Source: Xanthomonas sp. DAR 35659
GTDB taxonomy: Bacteria > Pseudomonadota > Gammaproteobacteria > Xanthomonadales > Xanthomonadaceae
Direction: 5' to 3'
Length of the DNA: 64,000 nucleotides
NCBI RefSeq assembly: GCF_041242975.1
Contig: NZ_CP162488.1
Location: forward strand, 610,001 to 674,000
Below, in pieces: positions 20,798-31,365 of this stretch. Position 1 is the first letter of the stretch, and each line of letters starts with the position of its first letter. Under the pieces are notes generated by a model. The model was not told the origin of the DNA. It did not search any database and saw only the letters and a list, made by a program, of their open reading frames with translations. Made by a program: the position numbers and the translations under genes.

Positions 20798-22408
20798 ATG
20801 GCCCATTCCGCAGTCGATCATCACGACGAGCACGGGCATCAGCAGAGCTTCGTGGAACGGTGGTTGTTCTCCACCAACCACAAGGACATCGGCACGCTGT
20901 ACCTGCTCTTCAGCTTCACGATGTTCATCATCGGCGCGGCGATGAGCGTGGTGATCCGCGCCGAACTGGCGCAACCGGGGCTGCAGTTCGTCAAGCCTGA
21001 GTTCTTCAACCAGATGACCACCGTGCACGCGCTGGTGATGATCTTCGGCGGGGTGATGCCGGCCTTCGTTGGCCTGGCCAACTGGATGATCCCGCTGCAG
21101 ATCGGCGCGCCGGACATGGCGCTGCCGCGCATGAACAACTGGTCGTTCTGGCTGCTGCCGGTGGCCTTCACCCTGCTGCTGCTGACCCTGTTCCTGCCCG
21201 GCGGCGCGCCCGCCGGCGGCTGGACGCTGTATCCGCCGCTGTCGCTGCAGGGCGGCTACAACGTCGCCTTCTCGGTGTTCGCGATCCACGTGGCCGGCAT
21301 CAGTTCGATCATGGGCGCGATCAACATCATCGCCACCGTGCTCAACATGCGCGCGCCGGGCATCGACCTGCTGAAGATGCCGATCTTCTGCTGGGCCTGG
21401 CTGATCACCGCGTTCCTGCTGATCGCGGTGATGCCGGTGCTGGCCGGCGCGGTGACCATGCTGCTCACCGACAAGTTCTTCGGCACCTCGTTCTTCAACG
21501 CCGCCGGCGGCGGCGACCCGGTGATGTACCAGCACATCTTCTGGTTCTTCGGGCATCCGGAGGTCTACATCATGATCCTGCCGGCGTTCGGCGTGATCAG
21601 CGAAATCATCCCGACCTTCAGCCGCAAGCCGCTGTTCGGCTACCAGGCGATGGTGTACGCGATCGCCGCGATCGCGTTCCTGAGCTTCATCGTCTGGGCC
21701 CACCACATGTTCACCGTGGGCATGCCGCTGGGCGGCGAGATCTACTTCATGTTCGCCACCATGCTGATCTCCATTCCCACCGGGGTGAAGGTGTTCAATT
21801 GGGTCAGCACCATGTGGAAGGGCTCGCTGACCTTCGAGTCGCCGATGCTGTGGGCGATCTCGTTCGTCATCCTGTTCACCATCGGCGGTTTCTCCGGGCT
21901 GATGCTGGCGATCGTGCCGGCCGACTTCCAGTACCACGACACCTATTTCGTGGTCGCGCACTTCCACTACGTGCTGGTCACCGGCGCGGTGTTCGCGCTG
22001 ATCGCGGCGGTGTACTACTGGTGGCCGAAGTGGACCGGGCGCATGTACAACGAGGGCTGGGCCAAGTTCCATTTCTGGTGGACGATGCTGTTCGTCAACC
22101 TGCTGTTCTTCCCGCAGCACTTCCTCGGCCTGGCCGGCATGCCGCGGCGTATCCCCGACTACAACGTGGTGTTCGCCGACTGGAACCTGGTCAGCTCGAT
22201 CGGCGCGTTCGGCATGTTCGTCACCCCGTTCCTGATGGCCGGCATCCTGCTGGCGTCGCTGCGCAGCGGCGCGCGCGCCGAAGCGCGTTCGTGGGAAGGC
22301 GCGCGCGGCCTGGAGTGGACGGTGCCGTCGCCGGCGCCGGCGCACACCTTCACCCTGCCGCCGGTGCTCAAGCCCGGCGACCTGGCCCACGACGACATCA
22401 GCCACTGA
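20798..22408 (+). CDS. coxA: Cytochrome c oxidase subunit I (aa3 type)
   Basis: A 536-residue, 12-helix catalytic subunit. Heme a ligands are H77 and H390, the heme a3 ligand is H388, and CuB ligands are H253, H302 and H303. The H253-Y257 pair (GHPEVY) is the crosslink site. D106 marks the D-pathway entry, E255 its end, and K331 (TGVKVFNW) the K-pathway. This is the A1-type pattern of a proton-pumping aa3 oxidase. GAGGT precedes the ATG. The stop overlaps the ATG of the next small gene by one base (TGATG). Confidence 0.97.
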   Translation: MAHSAVDHHDEHGHQQSFVERWLFSTNHKDIGTLYLLFSFTMFIIGAAMSVVIRAELAQPGLQFVKPEFFNQMTTVHALVMIFGGVMPAFVGLANWMIPLQIGAPDMALPRMNNWSFWLLPVAFTLLLLTLFLPGGAPAGGWTLYPPLSLQGGYNVAFSVFAIHVAGISSIMGAINIIATVLNMRAPGIDLLKMPIFCWAWLITAFLLIAVMPVLAGAVTMLLTDKFFGTSFFNAAGGGDPVMYQHIFWFFGHPEVYIMILPAFGVISEIIPTFSRKPLFGYQAMVYAIAAIAFLSFIVWAHHMFTVGMPLGGEIYFMFATMLISIPTGVKVFNWVSTMWKGSLTFESPMLWAISFVILFTIGGFSGLMLAIVPADFQYHDTYFVVAHFHYVLVTGAVFALIAAVYYWWPKWTGRMYNEGWAKFHFWWTMLFVNLLFFPQHFLGLAGMPRRIPDYNVVFADWNLVSSIGAFGMFVTPFLMAGILLASLRSGARAEARSWEGARGLEWTVPSPAPAHTFTLPPVLKPGDLAHDDISH

Positions 22409-22539
22409 TGACTGCGCAGCCGCCGCTCGACGATCTGGCCCTGCGCCGCAAGCGCGCCGTGCGCACCGCGCTGGTGGTCGGCGCGGTGGCGCTGCTGATC
22501 TATGCCGGCTTCATCCTGTCCGGGGTACTGGGCCGATGA
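22408..22539 (+). CDS. 43-residue membrane protein, possible small oxidase assembly protein
   Basis: It encodes 43 residues beginning [20 protein letters not shown], then one hydrophobic helix (about 21-40) ending SGVLGR. The ATG overlaps the coxA stop and its own TGA overlaps the ctaG ATG by four bases (ATGA), so both ends are translationally coupled. Basic residues before the helix predict the N terminus inside. Small one-helix proteins in this exact place are called oxidase small assembly proteins in related genomes. The role is inferred from position. Confidence 0.8.
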   Translation: MTAQPPLDDLALRRKRAVRTALVVGAVALLIYAGFILSGVLGR

Positions 22540-23126
22540 GCGCGCCGGCCCCGCGGGCGGACAACAGCGCCGGGCTGTTCAAGCTGGTCGGCGTGGCGCT
22601 GGCGGTGTTCGTGCTGACCTTCTCGCTGGTGCCGCTGTACCGCATCGCCTGCGAGAAGGTCTTCGGCGTGCGCCTGGAGCGCGGTCCGGGCGAAGGCCCG
22701 CAGGCGGGCAAGTCGCTGGCGGGCAAGCGCACGGTCACCGTGCAGTTCGATGGCGGCGTGAACTCCAAGCTGCCGTGGTCGTTCCATCCGGAGCAGATGA
22801 CCATGCAGGTGGTGCCCGGCGAGCTCAACGAGGCGCTGTACTACGCGCACAACGACAGTACCCAGGCCATCGTCGGCAGCGCGGTGCCGTCGGTGGCGCC
22901 GGCGCGCGCCTCCGGCTACTTCACCAAGACCGAGTGCTTCTGCTTCACCGCGCAGACCCTGCAGGCCGGCGAGAAGCGCGACATGCCGGTACGTTTCATC
23001 GTCGACCCCAACCTGCCGCGCGACGTCACCACCATCACCCTGTCCTACACCTTCTACAAGAACGATGCGCTGAGCGCGGAACTGGGGTCGCCACGACTGG
23101 CCGGTTCCGCGCGCGCGGCTCCCTGA
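22536..23126 (+). CDS. ctaG: Cytochrome c oxidase assembly protein CtaG/Cox11
   Basis: 196 residues with an N-terminal membrane anchor (about 15-35) and a periplasmic immunoglobulin-like domain. The copper-binding ECFCF motif has C134 and C136, with C39 after the helix. Cox11 delivers copper to the CuB site of subunit I. It overlaps the preceding small gene by four bases and precedes subunit III. Confidence 0.95.
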   Translation: MSAPAPRADNSAGLFKLVGVALAVFVLTFSLVPLYRIACEKVFGVRLERGPGEGPQAGKSLAGKRTVTVQFDGGVNSKLPWSFHPEQMTMQVVPGELNEALYYAHNDSTQAIVGSAVPSVAPARASGYFTKTECFCFTAQTLQAGEKRDMPVRFIVDPNLPRDVTTITLSYTFYKNDALSAELGSPRLAGSARAAP

Positions 23127-23145
23127 CCCGACCGGAATGCCTGCC

Positions 23146-24027
23146 ATGGCCCAGCCCAGCACCGACGCCACCGCCAACGCCTATTACGTGCCCAGCCAGA
23201 GCCGCTGGCCGTTCATCGGCTCGATCGCGATGTTCGTGACCATGATCGGCGTGGCCAGTTGGCTCAACGACGCGTCCTGGGGCAAGTGGACCTTCTTCAC
23301 CGGCATCGCGATGCTGGTGGCGACCTTGTTCATGTGGTTCGGCGACGTGATCCGCGAGTCGATCGCCGGCCACTACAACCGCCAGGTCGACGTGTCCTTC
23401 CGCATGGGCATGGTCTGGTTCATCTTCTCCGAAGTGATGTTCTTCGGCGCCTTCTTCGGCGCGCTGTTCTACACCCGCACCTTCATCCTGCCGTGGCTGG
23501 GCGGCGAGGGCGACGGGGTGATGACCAACGCGCTGCTGTGGGACGGCTATTCGGCGGCATGGCCGACCAACGGACCGGGCGCGGTCGGCGGCCATTTCCA
23601 GACGATCCCGGCGTGGGGCCTGCCGCTGATCAATACGCTGATCCTGCTCAGCTCCGGCGTGACCCTGACCATCGCCCACCATGCGCTGAAGGCCGGTCAT
23701 CGCGGGCGCCTGCTGGTGTTCCAGGGGCTGACCGTGCTGCTGGGCTGCGTGTTCCTGTGCTTCCAGGCCGAGGAATACATCCACGCCTACAAGGAACTCA
23801 ACCTCACCCTGGGCTCGGGCATCTACGGCTCCACCTTCTTCATGCTCACCGGCTTCCACGGCGCGCACGTGCTGCTGGGCACGATCATGCTGCTGGTGAT
23901 GTGGCTGCGCTCGGCGCGCGGGCATTTCAGCCGCGACAACCATTTCGCCTTCGAAGCGGCGGCCTGGTACTGGCACTTCGTCGACGTGGTGTGGCTGGCG
24001 CTGTTCCTGTTCGTCTATGTGCTTTGA
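23146..24027 (+). CDS. coxC: Cytochrome c oxidase subunit III
   Basis: 293 residues with seven predicted helices. Conserved features include WPFIGS near the N terminus, the lipid-binding WFIFSEVMFF stretch (E96), FQAEEY and the C-terminal WYWHFVDVVWL. Subunit III stabilises subunit I and supports proton uptake. The ATG at 23146 gives MAQPS as in relatives and has GGAA nine bases upstream; an in-frame ATG at 23137 adds three residues and cannot be excluded. Confidence 0.95.
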   Translation: MAQPSTDATANAYYVPSQSRWPFIGSIAMFVTMIGVASWLNDASWGKWTFFTGIAMLVATLFMWFGDVIRESIAGHYNRQVDVSFRMGMVWFIFSEVMFFGAFFGALFYTRTFILPWLGGEGDGVMTNALLWDGYSAAWPTNGPGAVGGHFQTIPAWGLPLINTLILLSSGVTLTIAHHALKAGHRGRLLVFQGLTVLLGCVFLCFQAEEYIHAYKELNLTLGSGIYGSTFFMLTGFHGAHVLLGTIMLLVMWLRSARGHFSRDNHFAFEAAAWYWHFVDVVWLALFLFVYVL

Positions 24028-24032
24028 GCGCT

Positions 24033-24097
24033 GGGAATGGGGAATCGGAAATTGGAGAAGCAGGAGCTGCTCTTGCGATTCCCGATTCCCCATTCCC
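24033..24097. repeat. Intergenic inverted repeat of the GGGAATGGGGAATC family
   Basis: GGGAATGGGGAATCGG at 24033-24048 is exactly complementary to CCGATTCCCCATTCCC at 24082-24097. It lies between convergent coxC and the DUF2909 gene and could act as a bidirectional hairpin. Related units occur at 39154-39382. Confidence 0.88.
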
Positions 24098-24109
24098 GGC
24101 TGGGTCGCG

Positions 24110-24328
24110 TCAGCGGCCCAGTCCATGAGGCTTGATCACCCCGGTGTAGATGCCCAGGATCACCAGCAGGATCAGGGCCACCGATAGGCCGATGCGCCAG
24201 GTCAACGCGTTCACCGTGCGCTTGCTCTGGCCGCGGTCCACCAACAGGTAGTACAGGCCGGCGCCGAGGTTCCACAGAATGACCAGCAGGAACGCGACGA
24301 TCAGCAGGGTTTTCAGCGAGTCGTTCAT
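24110..24328 (-). CDS. Twin transmembrane protein (DUF2909-like)
   Basis: 72 residues with two membrane helices (about 7-27 and 45-65) separated by the loop LVDRGQSKRTVNALTWRI. The size, two-helix layout and location beside oxidase genes match the DUF2909 family of unknown function. The ATG at 24328 is chosen because the upstream extension of the open frame is proline/arginine-rich and unlike the family. It runs opposite to the cox genes and diverges from surf1 with a 30-bp gap. Confidence 0.85.
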   Translation of the reverse strand: MNDSLKTLLIVAFLLVILWNLGAGLYYLLVDRGQSKRTVNALTWRIGLSVALILLVILGIYTGVIKPHGLGR

Positions 24329-24358
24329 GGGCGTCTCGGTGCACGGTATCGCCGCATT

Positions 24359-25117
24359 ATGACCCTCGCCGCGTCTTCGCGCGTCGCCGCGCGCGCGCGC
24401 ATGCCGCTGTGGCTGGGCTGGAGCATCGCGCTGGCGGTGGCGCTGGGCTTCTGCGCGCTGGGCCGCTGGCAATTGCTGCGCATGCACGAGAAACAGGCGC
24501 TGCTCGCGCAGGCCGCGCACGTGCGCGATCATCCGCAGGCGCTGGCCGACGCGTTGCGGATGCGGTCGCCGACGCGACTGGCCTGGGTGCACGGCAGCGG
24601 CCGCTTCCTGCCGGGGCAGATCCTGCTCGACAACCAGCTGCGCGAGGGCCGTAGCGGGGTCAAGGTCTACCAGCCGTTCCTAGCCGACGGTGCGTCCGCG
24701 CCGCTGCTGGTGGAGCTGGGTTGGCTGCCGCTGCCGCCGGATCGCGCGCTGCCGCAGCCGGCGCCGCTGCAGGGGCGGCACGCGCTGGCCGGCCTGCTCG
24801 GCCCGGCGCCGTCGCACGGACTCGCGCTGGGCCCGGCGCTGGTCGCCGCGCCGGCGCCGCAGCGGTGGCTGGCGATGCGCATCGAACCCAAGGCGATCGG
24901 CGAGGCGCTCGGGCGCCGCGACATTTTGTCGCAGGTGCTGCGCCTGGATCCGGCGCTGCCGCTGGGCTTTCCGCGCGACCTGGACATGCTGCCGAACACG
25001 CTGCCGCCCGAGCGCCACTTGGGTTACGCGGTGCAATGGTTCGGCCTGGCGCTGGCCGTGCTGATCACCGCGGCGCTGCTGAGTTGGCGCGCGCGCAAGG
25101 GACAGGGCGGGCGCTGA
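24359..25117 (+). CDS. SURF1 family cytochrome oxidase assembly protein
   Basis: 252 residues with a membrane helix at each end (about 18-36 and 220-242) flanking a periplasmic domain. Family marks are LGRWQLLRMHEK (about 37-48), LLDNQLREGRSGVKVYQP and VELGWLPL, and the C-terminal HLGYAVQWFGLA. SURF1 assists heme a insertion into subunit I. It precedes the gene for another oxidase-associated protein by 27 nt. Confidence 0.93.
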   Translation: MTLAASSRVAARARMPLWLGWSIALAVALGFCALGRWQLLRMHEKQALLAQAAHVRDHPQALADALRMRSPTRLAWVHGSGRFLPGQILLDNQLREGRSGVKVYQPFLADGASAPLLVELGWLPLPPDRALPQPAPLQGRHALAGLLGPAPSHGLALGPALVAAPAPQRWLAMRIEPKAIGEALGRRDILSQVLRLDPALPLGFPRDLDMLPNTLPPERHLGYAVQWFGLALAVLITAALLSWRARKGQGGR

Positions 25118-25144
25118 GCGCGCGCGCATGAGAAAATCCCCGGC

Positions 25145-25720
25145 ATGAATGCCTCTCCCTCGACCCCGCGGCAGGCGGCCTCGCGCGGCCGCTGGACGTT
25201 GATCGCGCTGTTCGCCCTGTTCTTCGGCTCCATGCTGGTCGCCGGCGCGCTGCGCTTTTCCGGCTGGCAGCCGCCGACCAGCCGCAACCATGGCGAACTG
25301 CTGAAGCCGCCGGCCGACCTGCGCGCGCTGCAACCGCGTCTCGACGACGGCAGCGTCTACGCCTGGCAGCCGCAGCAGCGGCTGTGGCGCATCGCGCTGG
25401 CGCCGCCAGGCGACTGCGGCAGCGCCTGCGAGGCGCTGGCGCGCGACCTGGACAAGGTCTGGCAACTGTTCGGGCACGACGCCGACCACGTGCAGATCCT
25501 GTGGATCGGCACGCCGCCGCCGGCGGTGCGCGCGCTGCCGGAGGTGCGCGTGCTGCGCGCCGATCCGGCGCTGCTGGCCGCGCTGCCCCGCGTGCGCGAT
25601 GCGGCCGGGGTGCCGGTCTACGTGATCGACCCGAACGGCTTCGTGGTGCTGCGCTATGCGCCGGGGTTCGACCCGGTCGGGTTGCGCGCGGATGTGGCGA
25701 AGCTGCTGAAACTCCTGTGA
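25145..25720 (+). CDS. Membrane-anchored oxidase-locus protein, thioredoxin-like
   Basis: 191 residues with an N-terminal helix (about 18-38) and a periplasmic domain. The stretch [13 protein letters not shown] contains a CxxxC pair as in SCO-type copper chaperones, and [17 protein letters not shown] resembles their thioredoxin fold. It is divergent from true SCO/SenC, and no third metal-binding His is obvious, so a copper or thiol role is a guess. Located between surf1 and ctaA; its stop is next to the ctaA start, consistent with coupling. Confidence 0.8.
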   Translation: MNASPSTPRQAASRGRWTLIALFALFFGSMLVAGALRFSGWQPPTSRNHGELLKPPADLRALQPRLDDGSVYAWQPQQRLWRIALAPPGDCGSACEALARDLDKVWQLFGHDADHVQILWIGTPPPAVRALPEVRVLRADPALLAALPRVRDAAGVPVYVIDPNGFVVLRYAPGFDPVGLRADVAKLLKLL

Positions 25721-25731
25721 GCCGTCCGACT

Positions 25732-26895
25732 ATGACCCTGTTCGCGCCACCGGCGCTGTTTCGGCACTTCCACCGCATGGCCTGGCTGGCGGCGCTGTTC
25801 ACCGCCAGCACGATCATGTTCGGTTCGTTCGTGCGCCTGTCCGACGCGGGCATGAGCTGCCCGGACTGGCCGACCTGCTATGGCCGGGTGACCTGGCCGC
25901 AGAGCAGCGACGAGGCCAATGCGCACGCGGCCAGCAAGATCCGCCCGCTGGAAACGCACAAGGCCTGGCGCGAGCAGATCCACCGCTTCCTGGCCGGCGC
26001 GCTGGGCGTGGAGGTGCTGGTGCTGTCGCTGCTGGCCGTGCGCCGGCGCCGGCTCGGCATCGCCCAGGTGGTCGGCGCCGCGCTGCTGGTGGCGCTGTCG
26101 ATTCCGCTGTACATGTCCGGCTGGCCGCGCGCGGCGATGGCCCTGGCCGTCGCCGGCGAGGCGATCCTGCTGCTGGCCGCGCTGCGCTGGTCCAACATCG
26201 ACCTGGCGCGCGCGGCCGTGCTGACCCTGGCGGTGGTGATCTTCCAGGCCTTGCTGGGCATGTGGACGGTGACCCTGCTGCTCAAGCCGATCGTGGTGAT
26301 GGGGCATCTGCTGGGCGGCCTGCTGATGTTCTCGTTGCTGGTGTGGATGGCCTGGCGCGCCACCCATCTGCCGATCACGCTGGCCGATGCGGCGCGCCTG
26401 AAGTGGCTGCTGCGCCTCGGCGTGGCGGTGCTGGCGCTGCAGATCGCGCTCGGCGGCTGGGTCAGCGCCAACTACGCGGCGCTGGCCTGCGGCGGCGGCA
26501 GTTGGTCGGCCGGCAATTTCCCGCGCTGCGTCGGCCAATGGTGGCCGCCGCACGATTTCCGCGAAGGCTTCACCCTGTGGCGCGGGATCGGCGTGGACTA
26601 CGAAGGCGGCGTGCTCGACGGCGCGGCGCGCATCGCGATCCAGATGGCGCACCGGCTGATGGCCATGGTGGTGGCCGCGTACCTGCTGTGGATGAGCTGG
26701 CGCCTGAGCCGGTCGCCGGGCATGCGCGGCTGGGCGGCGGCGCTGGCGCTGCTGCTGGTGGCGCAGGTGTGCCTGGGCGTGCTCAACGTCAAGCTGGCGC
26801 TGCCGTTGCCGGTGGCGGTACTGCACAACGCGGGCGCGGTGGCGCTGCTGTTCGTGCTGGTGTCGTTGCTGGCGCGCTTGCGGGCGCCGCAATGA
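25732..26895 (+). CDS. ctaA: Heme A synthase (CtaA/Cox15)
   Basis: 387 residues with eight predicted helices in two homologous halves. It oxidises the C8 methyl of heme O to give heme A. The Cys pair in SCPDWPTC (C43, C49) and heme-ligand histidines in [18 protein letters not shown] and VLHNAG are visible. An in-frame GTG at 25717 overlaps the previous stop (GTGA), so translation may start there; the ATG at 25732 is listed because it gives the usual N terminus. The stop overlaps ctaB by four bases. Confidence 0.94.
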   Translation: MTLFAPPALFRHFHRMAWLAALFTASTIMFGSFVRLSDAGMSCPDWPTCYGRVTWPQSSDEANAHAASKIRPLETHKAWREQIHRFLAGALGVEVLVLSLLAVRRRRLGIAQVVGAALLVALSIPLYMSGWPRAAMALAVAGEAILLLAALRWSNIDLARAAVLTLAVVIFQALLGMWTVTLLLKPIVVMGHLLGGLLMFSLLVWMAWRATHLPITLADAARLKWLLRLGVAVLALQIALGGWVSANYAALACGGGSWSAGNFPRCVGQWWPPHDFREGFTLWRGIGVDYEGGVLDGAARIAIQMAHRLMAMVVAAYLLWMSWRLSRSPGMRGWAAALALLLVAQVCLGVLNVKLALPLPVAVLHNAGAVALLFVLVSLLARLRAPQ

Positions 26896-27785
26896 GCGTC
26901 AGGGGCGTGCACTGGCGCGACTACTGGGACCTGACCAAGCCCAAGGTGGTGGCGCTGATCGTGTTCACCGCGCTGGTCGGCATGTGCCTGGCGATTCCCG
27001 GCGTGCCGAGCTGGCTGCAGGTGCGCACCGGGCTGATCGGCTTCTTCGGCATCTGGCTGGCGGCCTCGGCCGCGGCGGCGATCAACCAGTTGCTGGACGC
27101 GCGCATCGATGCGCAGATGGCGCGCACCTCGTGGCGGCCGCTGGTGGTGGGCAAGGTACTGCCGTGGCAGGTGCTGCTGTTCGCCGCGGCGCTGACCGCG
27201 TTGTCGATGGCGATCCTGGTGATCTGGGTCAACGCCATCACCGCGGTGCTGACCTTCGCCTCGCTGATCGGCTACGCGGTGATCTACACCGTGTTCCTCA
27301 AGCGCACCACGCCGCAGAACATCGTCATCGGCGGCCTGGCCGGCGCGGCGCCGCCGCTGCTGGGCTGGGCGGCGATCACCGGCATGCAGGGCGAGTGGGA
27401 CTGGGCCTACGCCTCGTTGCTGGTGCTGATCATCTTCGTGTGGACGCCGCCGCATTTCTGGGCGCTGGCGATCTTCCGCCGCGCCGACTACGCCAAGGCG
27501 TCGATCCCGATGCTGCCGGTCACCCACGGCGTGGCGCACACCCGCCGGCAGATCCTGGTGTACACCTTGCTGCTGGTGGTGGTGACGCTGTTGCCGGTGG
27601 CGGTGGGCATGAGCGGCGTGTTCTATCTGGGCGGCACGCTGGTGCTGGACGCGGTGTTCGTCTGGTTCGCCTGGCGCATGCTCGACCCGCCGGACGAGGC
27701 GTTCTCGATGCGCATGTTCGGCTATTCGATCGTGTACCTGATGGCGCTGTTCGCGTTCCTGCTGATCGATCACTGGGTCGCCTGA
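26892..27785 (+). CDS. ctaB: Protoheme IX farnesyltransferase (heme O synthase)
   Basis: A 297-residue UbiA-family membrane enzyme attaching a farnesyl group to heme B. The prenyl-diphosphate motif [16 protein letters not shown] (about 63-78) and the second conserved stretch [14 protein letters not shown] (about 197-210) are present with about nine helices. The ATG overlaps the ctaA stop by four bases (ATGA), so heme O and heme A synthesis are translationally coupled. It is the last gene of the oxidase cluster. Confidence 0.95.
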   Translation: MSVRGVHWRDYWDLTKPKVVALIVFTALVGMCLAIPGVPSWLQVRTGLIGFFGIWLAASAAAAINQLLDARIDAQMARTSWRPLVVGKVLPWQVLLFAAALTALSMAILVIWVNAITAVLTFASLIGYAVIYTVFLKRTTPQNIVIGGLAGAAPPLLGWAAITGMQGEWDWAYASLLVLIIFVWTPPHFWALAIFRRADYAKASIPMLPVTHGVAHTRRQILVYTLLLVVVTLLPVAVGMSGVFYLGGTLVLDAVFVWFAWRMLDPPDEAFSMRMFGYSIVYLMALFAFLLIDHWVA

Positions 27786-27869
27786 ACGCCGTATTCATTC
27801 CCGGCTAAAGAACCGACGGCATTCGCCGCTACCGACGGATTGACCATCGGCGATGCCGCGGAGACGTGT

Positions 27870-29606
27870 ATGTGGGGCAGCAACAAGCGTGAAGCGGCGG
27901 CGCGACAGCAGATGGCCGAACGCCTGCGCGAGGTCGAGGCCGAGCGCGACCGCGCGCGTGCGCAGGCCGACACTGCGCGCACCGATCTGGAGTACCTGCG
28001 CGGCCGTTTCGAGCTGGTGACCGCCGGCACCACCGACGGCCTGTGGGACATGAGCGTGATCGCCGGCGATCCGATCAATCCGGCCAACGAGTTCTGGTGG
28101 TCCTCGCAGTTCCGCGCGTTGCTGGGTTTCTCCTCCGAAGTCGATTTCCCCAACGTGCTCGACAGTTGGGCCTCGCGCCTGCACCCGGACGACAAGCAGG
28201 CCACGCTGGACGCGTTCGCCGCGCACCTGGCCGACCGCAGCGGCCAGACCCCGTACGACGTGGAGTACCGGCTGCAGTTGAAGAACGGCGAATACCGCTG
28301 GTTTCGCGCGCTCGGCACCACCCAGCGCGACGCCAGCGGCGCGCCGCTGCGGGTGGCCGGCGCGCTGACCGACATCAGCGAGCGGCGCGAGCGCGAGGCG
28401 TTCCTGGACGTGGTCCTGACCCGCTTCGAACTGGGTGCGGACATGCTCAACGACGGCCTGTGGGACATGAGCGTGATCGCCGGCGATCCGATCAATCCGG
28501 CCAATGAGTTCTGGTGGTCGCCGCAGTTCCGGACGTTGCTGGGCTTCTCCTCCGAGGCCGAGTTCCCCAACGTGCTCGACAGTTGGGCCTCGCGCCTGCA
28601 CCCGGAGGACAAGCAGGGCGCGCTCAACGCCTTCGCCTCGCACCTCAACGACCGCAGCGGCCGCACGACGTTCGACATCGAGTACCGGCTGCAGCAGAAG
28701 AGCGGCGAGTACCGCTGGTTCCGCGCGCGCGGCCTGACCAAGCGCGCCGCCGACGGCACTCCGCTGCGCGCGGTCGGCGCGTTGCTGGATATCCACGCCG
28801 CGCGCCAGCTGGGCGTGGCCGCGCGCACCCTGCAGGTCGCCGCCACGGAGATGGTCGACGACAACAGCGATCTGGCCCGGCGCACCGAGCAGCAGGCGGC
28901 GGCGCTGGAAGAGGCGGCCAGCTCGATGGAAGAGATCACCGGCACCGTGCAGCGCAACGTCGAGCACGTCGGCCACGCCAACCGGTTGGTGGACGGCGCC
29001 AGCGACGTCGCCCAGCGTGGCGGCGAGGTGGTGCGCGACGTGGTCGAGACCATGGCCGGGATCGAGGTGGCCTCGCGCAAGATCGCCGACATCATCAGCG
29101 TGATCGACGGCATCGCGTTCCAGACCAACATCCTCGCGCTCAACGCGGCGGTGGAAGCGGCGCGCGCCGGCGAACAGGGCCGTGGCTTCGCCGTGGTCGC
29201 CACCGAAGTGCGCAGCCTGGCGCAGCGTTGCGCCGATGCGGCCAAGGAAGTGCGCGCCCTGATCGCCAGCTCCAACGACGAGGTCGGGCGCGGTTCGGCG
29301 CTGGTCGCGCGCGCCGGCGCCACCATGGAGGAACTGCTCGGCGCGGTGCGCGAGGTGCAGCGGATCATGACCGACATCGCCGGCGCCAGCCGCGAACAGA
29401 GCGCGGGCATCGGCCAGGTCAACCAGATCGTGGTGCAGATGGACGCGGCCACGCAGCAGAACGCGGCGCTGGTCGAGAAGATGGCCGAGGCCGCGCGCGA
29501 ACTCGAGGGGCAGGCGCAGGGCTTGAATGCGCATACCGGCAGCGGTCGCCGCCCCGGCAGCCATGGCGCCGCTCAGTCGGTCGCGCCGGCGCGCGTGGCG
29601 GCCTGA
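27870..29606 (+). CDS. Soluble methyl-accepting chemotaxis protein with two PAS domains
   Basis: 578 residues without membrane segments, so a cytoplasmic receptor. A short N-terminal coiled coil (about 5-45) leads into PAS1 (about 48-175) and PAS2 (about 187-315), then the signalling coiled coil with hairpin tip [17 protein letters not shown] near 418-434. Both PAS domains contain [20 protein letters not shown], offset by exactly 139 codons, and are very alike throughout, so one arose by tandem duplication. Each has the PAC-type ending GEYRWFRA. No C-terminal CheR-binding pentapeptide is seen. The ATG at 27870 follows CGGAGA. Ligand or cofactor unknown. No che genes are nearby. Confidence 0.93.
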   Translation: MWGSNKREAAARQQMAERLREVEAERDRARAQADTARTDLEYLRGRFELVTAGTTDGLWDMSVIAGDPINPANEFWWSSQFRALLGFSSEVDFPNVLDSWASRLHPDDKQATLDAFAAHLADRSGQTPYDVEYRLQLKNGEYRWFRALGTTQRDASGAPLRVAGALTDISERREREAFLDVVLTRFELGADMLNDGLWDMSVIAGDPINPANEFWWSPQFRTLLGFSSEAEFPNVLDSWASRLHPEDKQGALNAFASHLNDRSGRTTFDIEYRLQQKSGEYRWFRARGLTKRAADGTPLRAVGALLDIHAARQLGVAARTLQVAATEMVDDNSDLARRTEQQAAALEEAASSMEEITGTVQRNVEHVGHANRLVDGASDVAQRGGEVVRDVVETMAGIEVASRKIADIISVIDGIAFQTNILALNAAVEAARAGEQGRGFAVVATEVRSLAQRCADAAKEVRALIASSNDEVGRGSALVARAGATMEELLGAVREVQRIMTDIAGASREQSAGIGQVNQIVVQMDAATQQNAALVEKMAEAARELEGQAQGLNAHTGSGRRPGSHGAAQSVAPARVAA

Positions 29607-29775
29607 CCGAGTGTGTCCGACGCCATGGCGCGTCTTGCGTCGTGGCGCTGGCGCAGCGCTGTGCGGAACAGCCGAGCCGCGGCGCGTTGTGGGTCCGATG
29701 CCGGGATCGTGACGGACGCAGCGGGCGTCGTCTGCTGGAGGACGCTGGCGCGGCGGGTTTTGCGCGCCCGCGCGC

Positions 29776-31365
29776 TCACCCCAGCCAGTGCTGGCAGCTA
29801 TCGCGATCCTGGCTGCCGCAGCTTTGCTGCATCTTGTGCTGCAGGCGCGCGAGCACCGCGCTGCCGCCATGGTCCTTGCTCCAGCCCTGCAGGGTCTTGG
29901 CCAGGGTGTCGAAGCGCTGCCTGGTGCGCTGGTGGTAGCCGCCGGGCTGCGCGGCCAGCTCGCCGATGACCTGGCCGGCGGCGGCCTCGATCGCGGGCGC
30001 ATTGTCCGGCTGCAGCCGGATCAGCCCATCGACGTAGAGCACGCCCCACTGCACCCGGGTGGCGGGGCCTTCGGCGCTCTCGTAGGCCTTCTTCAGCCAG
30101 AACAGCGCGGTCGGCGTGTCGCCGCGCGCCTCGGCCAGGTCAGCCAGGTCCGGCATGTAGTAGTACGGCGTCTTGCTGCGGCGCAGTTCGGCCAGCAGCA
30201 ACTGCTCGGCGCCAGCGCTGTCGCCGGCCTTGTCGAGCAGGCCGGCGGCATTGCTGATGGTGGACTGGCGTTCGTAGTCGGTCTTGGCGGCCTGCTCGGC
30301 CCACTGCACGCGTTGCCGCACCTTGGACATCACCGCCGGCGGCAGTGGCGGATGCGGCGCGTGGCCGGCGGCGTCCGGCTGGCCCTGCGCCAGGCGCGCG
30401 AGCTGGATGTCGGCGTAGGCGGTATCCAGCCGATCGCTGATCGGCAGGCTGGTGTCCGCGTAGACCTGGTCCAGTGCAGACAGCAGCGCGCTCGACAGCG
30501 TGGCCCGCTCGGTGGCGTCGGCGGCCGCGGCCTCGACCAACTGGCGCGCCGAATAGGTCAGGGTGCTGCGGTTGGCACGCACTTCGGCCGGATCGGCCAG
30601 CACCGATCGCAGCAGGTTGCGATCGGCGGCGCGATGCTTGGCGTCCGTCGCGCCGTCCTTGTCCGGTGTCCGCGCGGCCAACGCCAGCAGCGCGAAGCGG
30701 CGCTGCAGCGCCGGCTGCGGCGCGGCGGCGGCCAACTGCGCGAGCACGCCGGCGGCCTGTTCCGGCTTGACCAGTCGGCTCGCATCCACCGCCCAGCCGT
30801 ACTCGCCGAGCAGGGTCCAATCGTCGGCGCTCAGCGTGGCCGGCGTCTGTAGCGCCTTCTGCAGCAACTGCGCTGAGGTGGTGGTGCGGGTCGCGGCCAC
30901 GCGCAAGGCCTCGGCCAGGCGTCCGCTGTCGCTGTCGCCGGCCAGGCGGGTGATCTCGCTGCGGTCGGGGCGCAGCACGATGATGGTCGGATAGCCCTTG
31001 ATGCCGAAGCGTTCGCCCCAGGCCTGCGCGCCTTGCGAATCGCCGTCCAGGTGCACCGCGACGAAGGCGCGGGTGCGGGCGATGAAGGCCGGGTCCTTGA
31101 ACAGGGTGGCCTTGAGCCGGTTGCATGGCGGGCACCAGGCAGCGCCCCAGTACAGCAGCACCGGCTTGTTCTGCTCGCGCGCTTCGGCGAAGGCGTCGTC
31201 GACGTCGCCCTCGCGCCAGGCGATGCCGGCGCCGTCCGGCATCTTGGCCGCTGCGGCGGCTTGTGGTTTGGCCGCCGTGGGCGGTTTGTCGCAGCCGGCC
31301 AGCGCCAGCGCGACGGCGAGGCTGGCGGACGTCATCAGGGAAAGGCGGAGCGTGCGGGGGCGCAT
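29776..31365 (-). CDS. Thioredoxin-fold lipoprotein with long helical C terminus
   Basis: 529 residues. The lipoprotein signal ends in LAGC (C25). A thioredoxin domain (about 45-160) has the active pair C78-P-P-C81 (AAWCPPCNRLK) and the cis-Pro region GYPTIIVL, so a periplasmic disulfide or thiol role is likely. The remaining 370 residues look alpha-helical and TPR/HEAT-like with no clear family. The start at 31365 is chosen because the frame remains open upstream without signal-peptide character. The protein ends in a Cys-containing tail (SCGSQDRDSCQHW). Stands alone on the minus strand. Confidence 0.85.
   Translation of the reverse strand: MRPRTLRLSLMTSASLAVALALAGCDKPPTAAKPQAAAAAKMPDGAGIAWREGDVDDAFAEAREQNKPVLLYWGAAWCPPCNRLKATLFKDPAFIARTRAFVAVHLDGDSQGAQAWGERFGIKGYPTIIVLRPDRSEITRLAGDSDSGRLAEALRVAATRTTTSAQLLQKALQTPATLSADDWTLLGEYGWAVDASRLVKPEQAAGVLAQLAAAAPQPALQRRFALLALAARTPDKDGATDAKHRAADRNLLRSVLADPAEVRANRSTLTYSARQLVEAAAADATERATLSSALLSALDQVYADTSLPISDRLDTAYADIQLARLAQGQPDAAGHAPHPPLPPAVMSKVRQRVQWAEQAAKTDYERQSTISNAAGLLDKAGDSAGAEQLLLAELRRSKTPYYYMPDLADLAEARGDTPTALFWLKKAYESAEGPATRVQWGVLYVDGLIRLQPDNAPAIEAAAGQVIGELAAQPGGYHQRTRQRFDTLAKTLQGWSKDHGGSAVLARLQHKMQQSCGSQDRDSCQHWLG

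Noticed and set aside
15758..22405. A 2215-codon open frame on the minus strand across putA and the whole coxB-coxA region
   Set aside because: The part beyond 19050 is antisense to coxB/coxA and has shadow composition (His/Asp/Arg-rich). The real gene is putA at 15829-19050 in another minus frame.
27770..30002. Long minus-strand frames (560 and 735 codons) over the chemoreceptor
   Set aside because: They are antisense to a clear double-PAS receptor, with no domain or ribosome-binding site.
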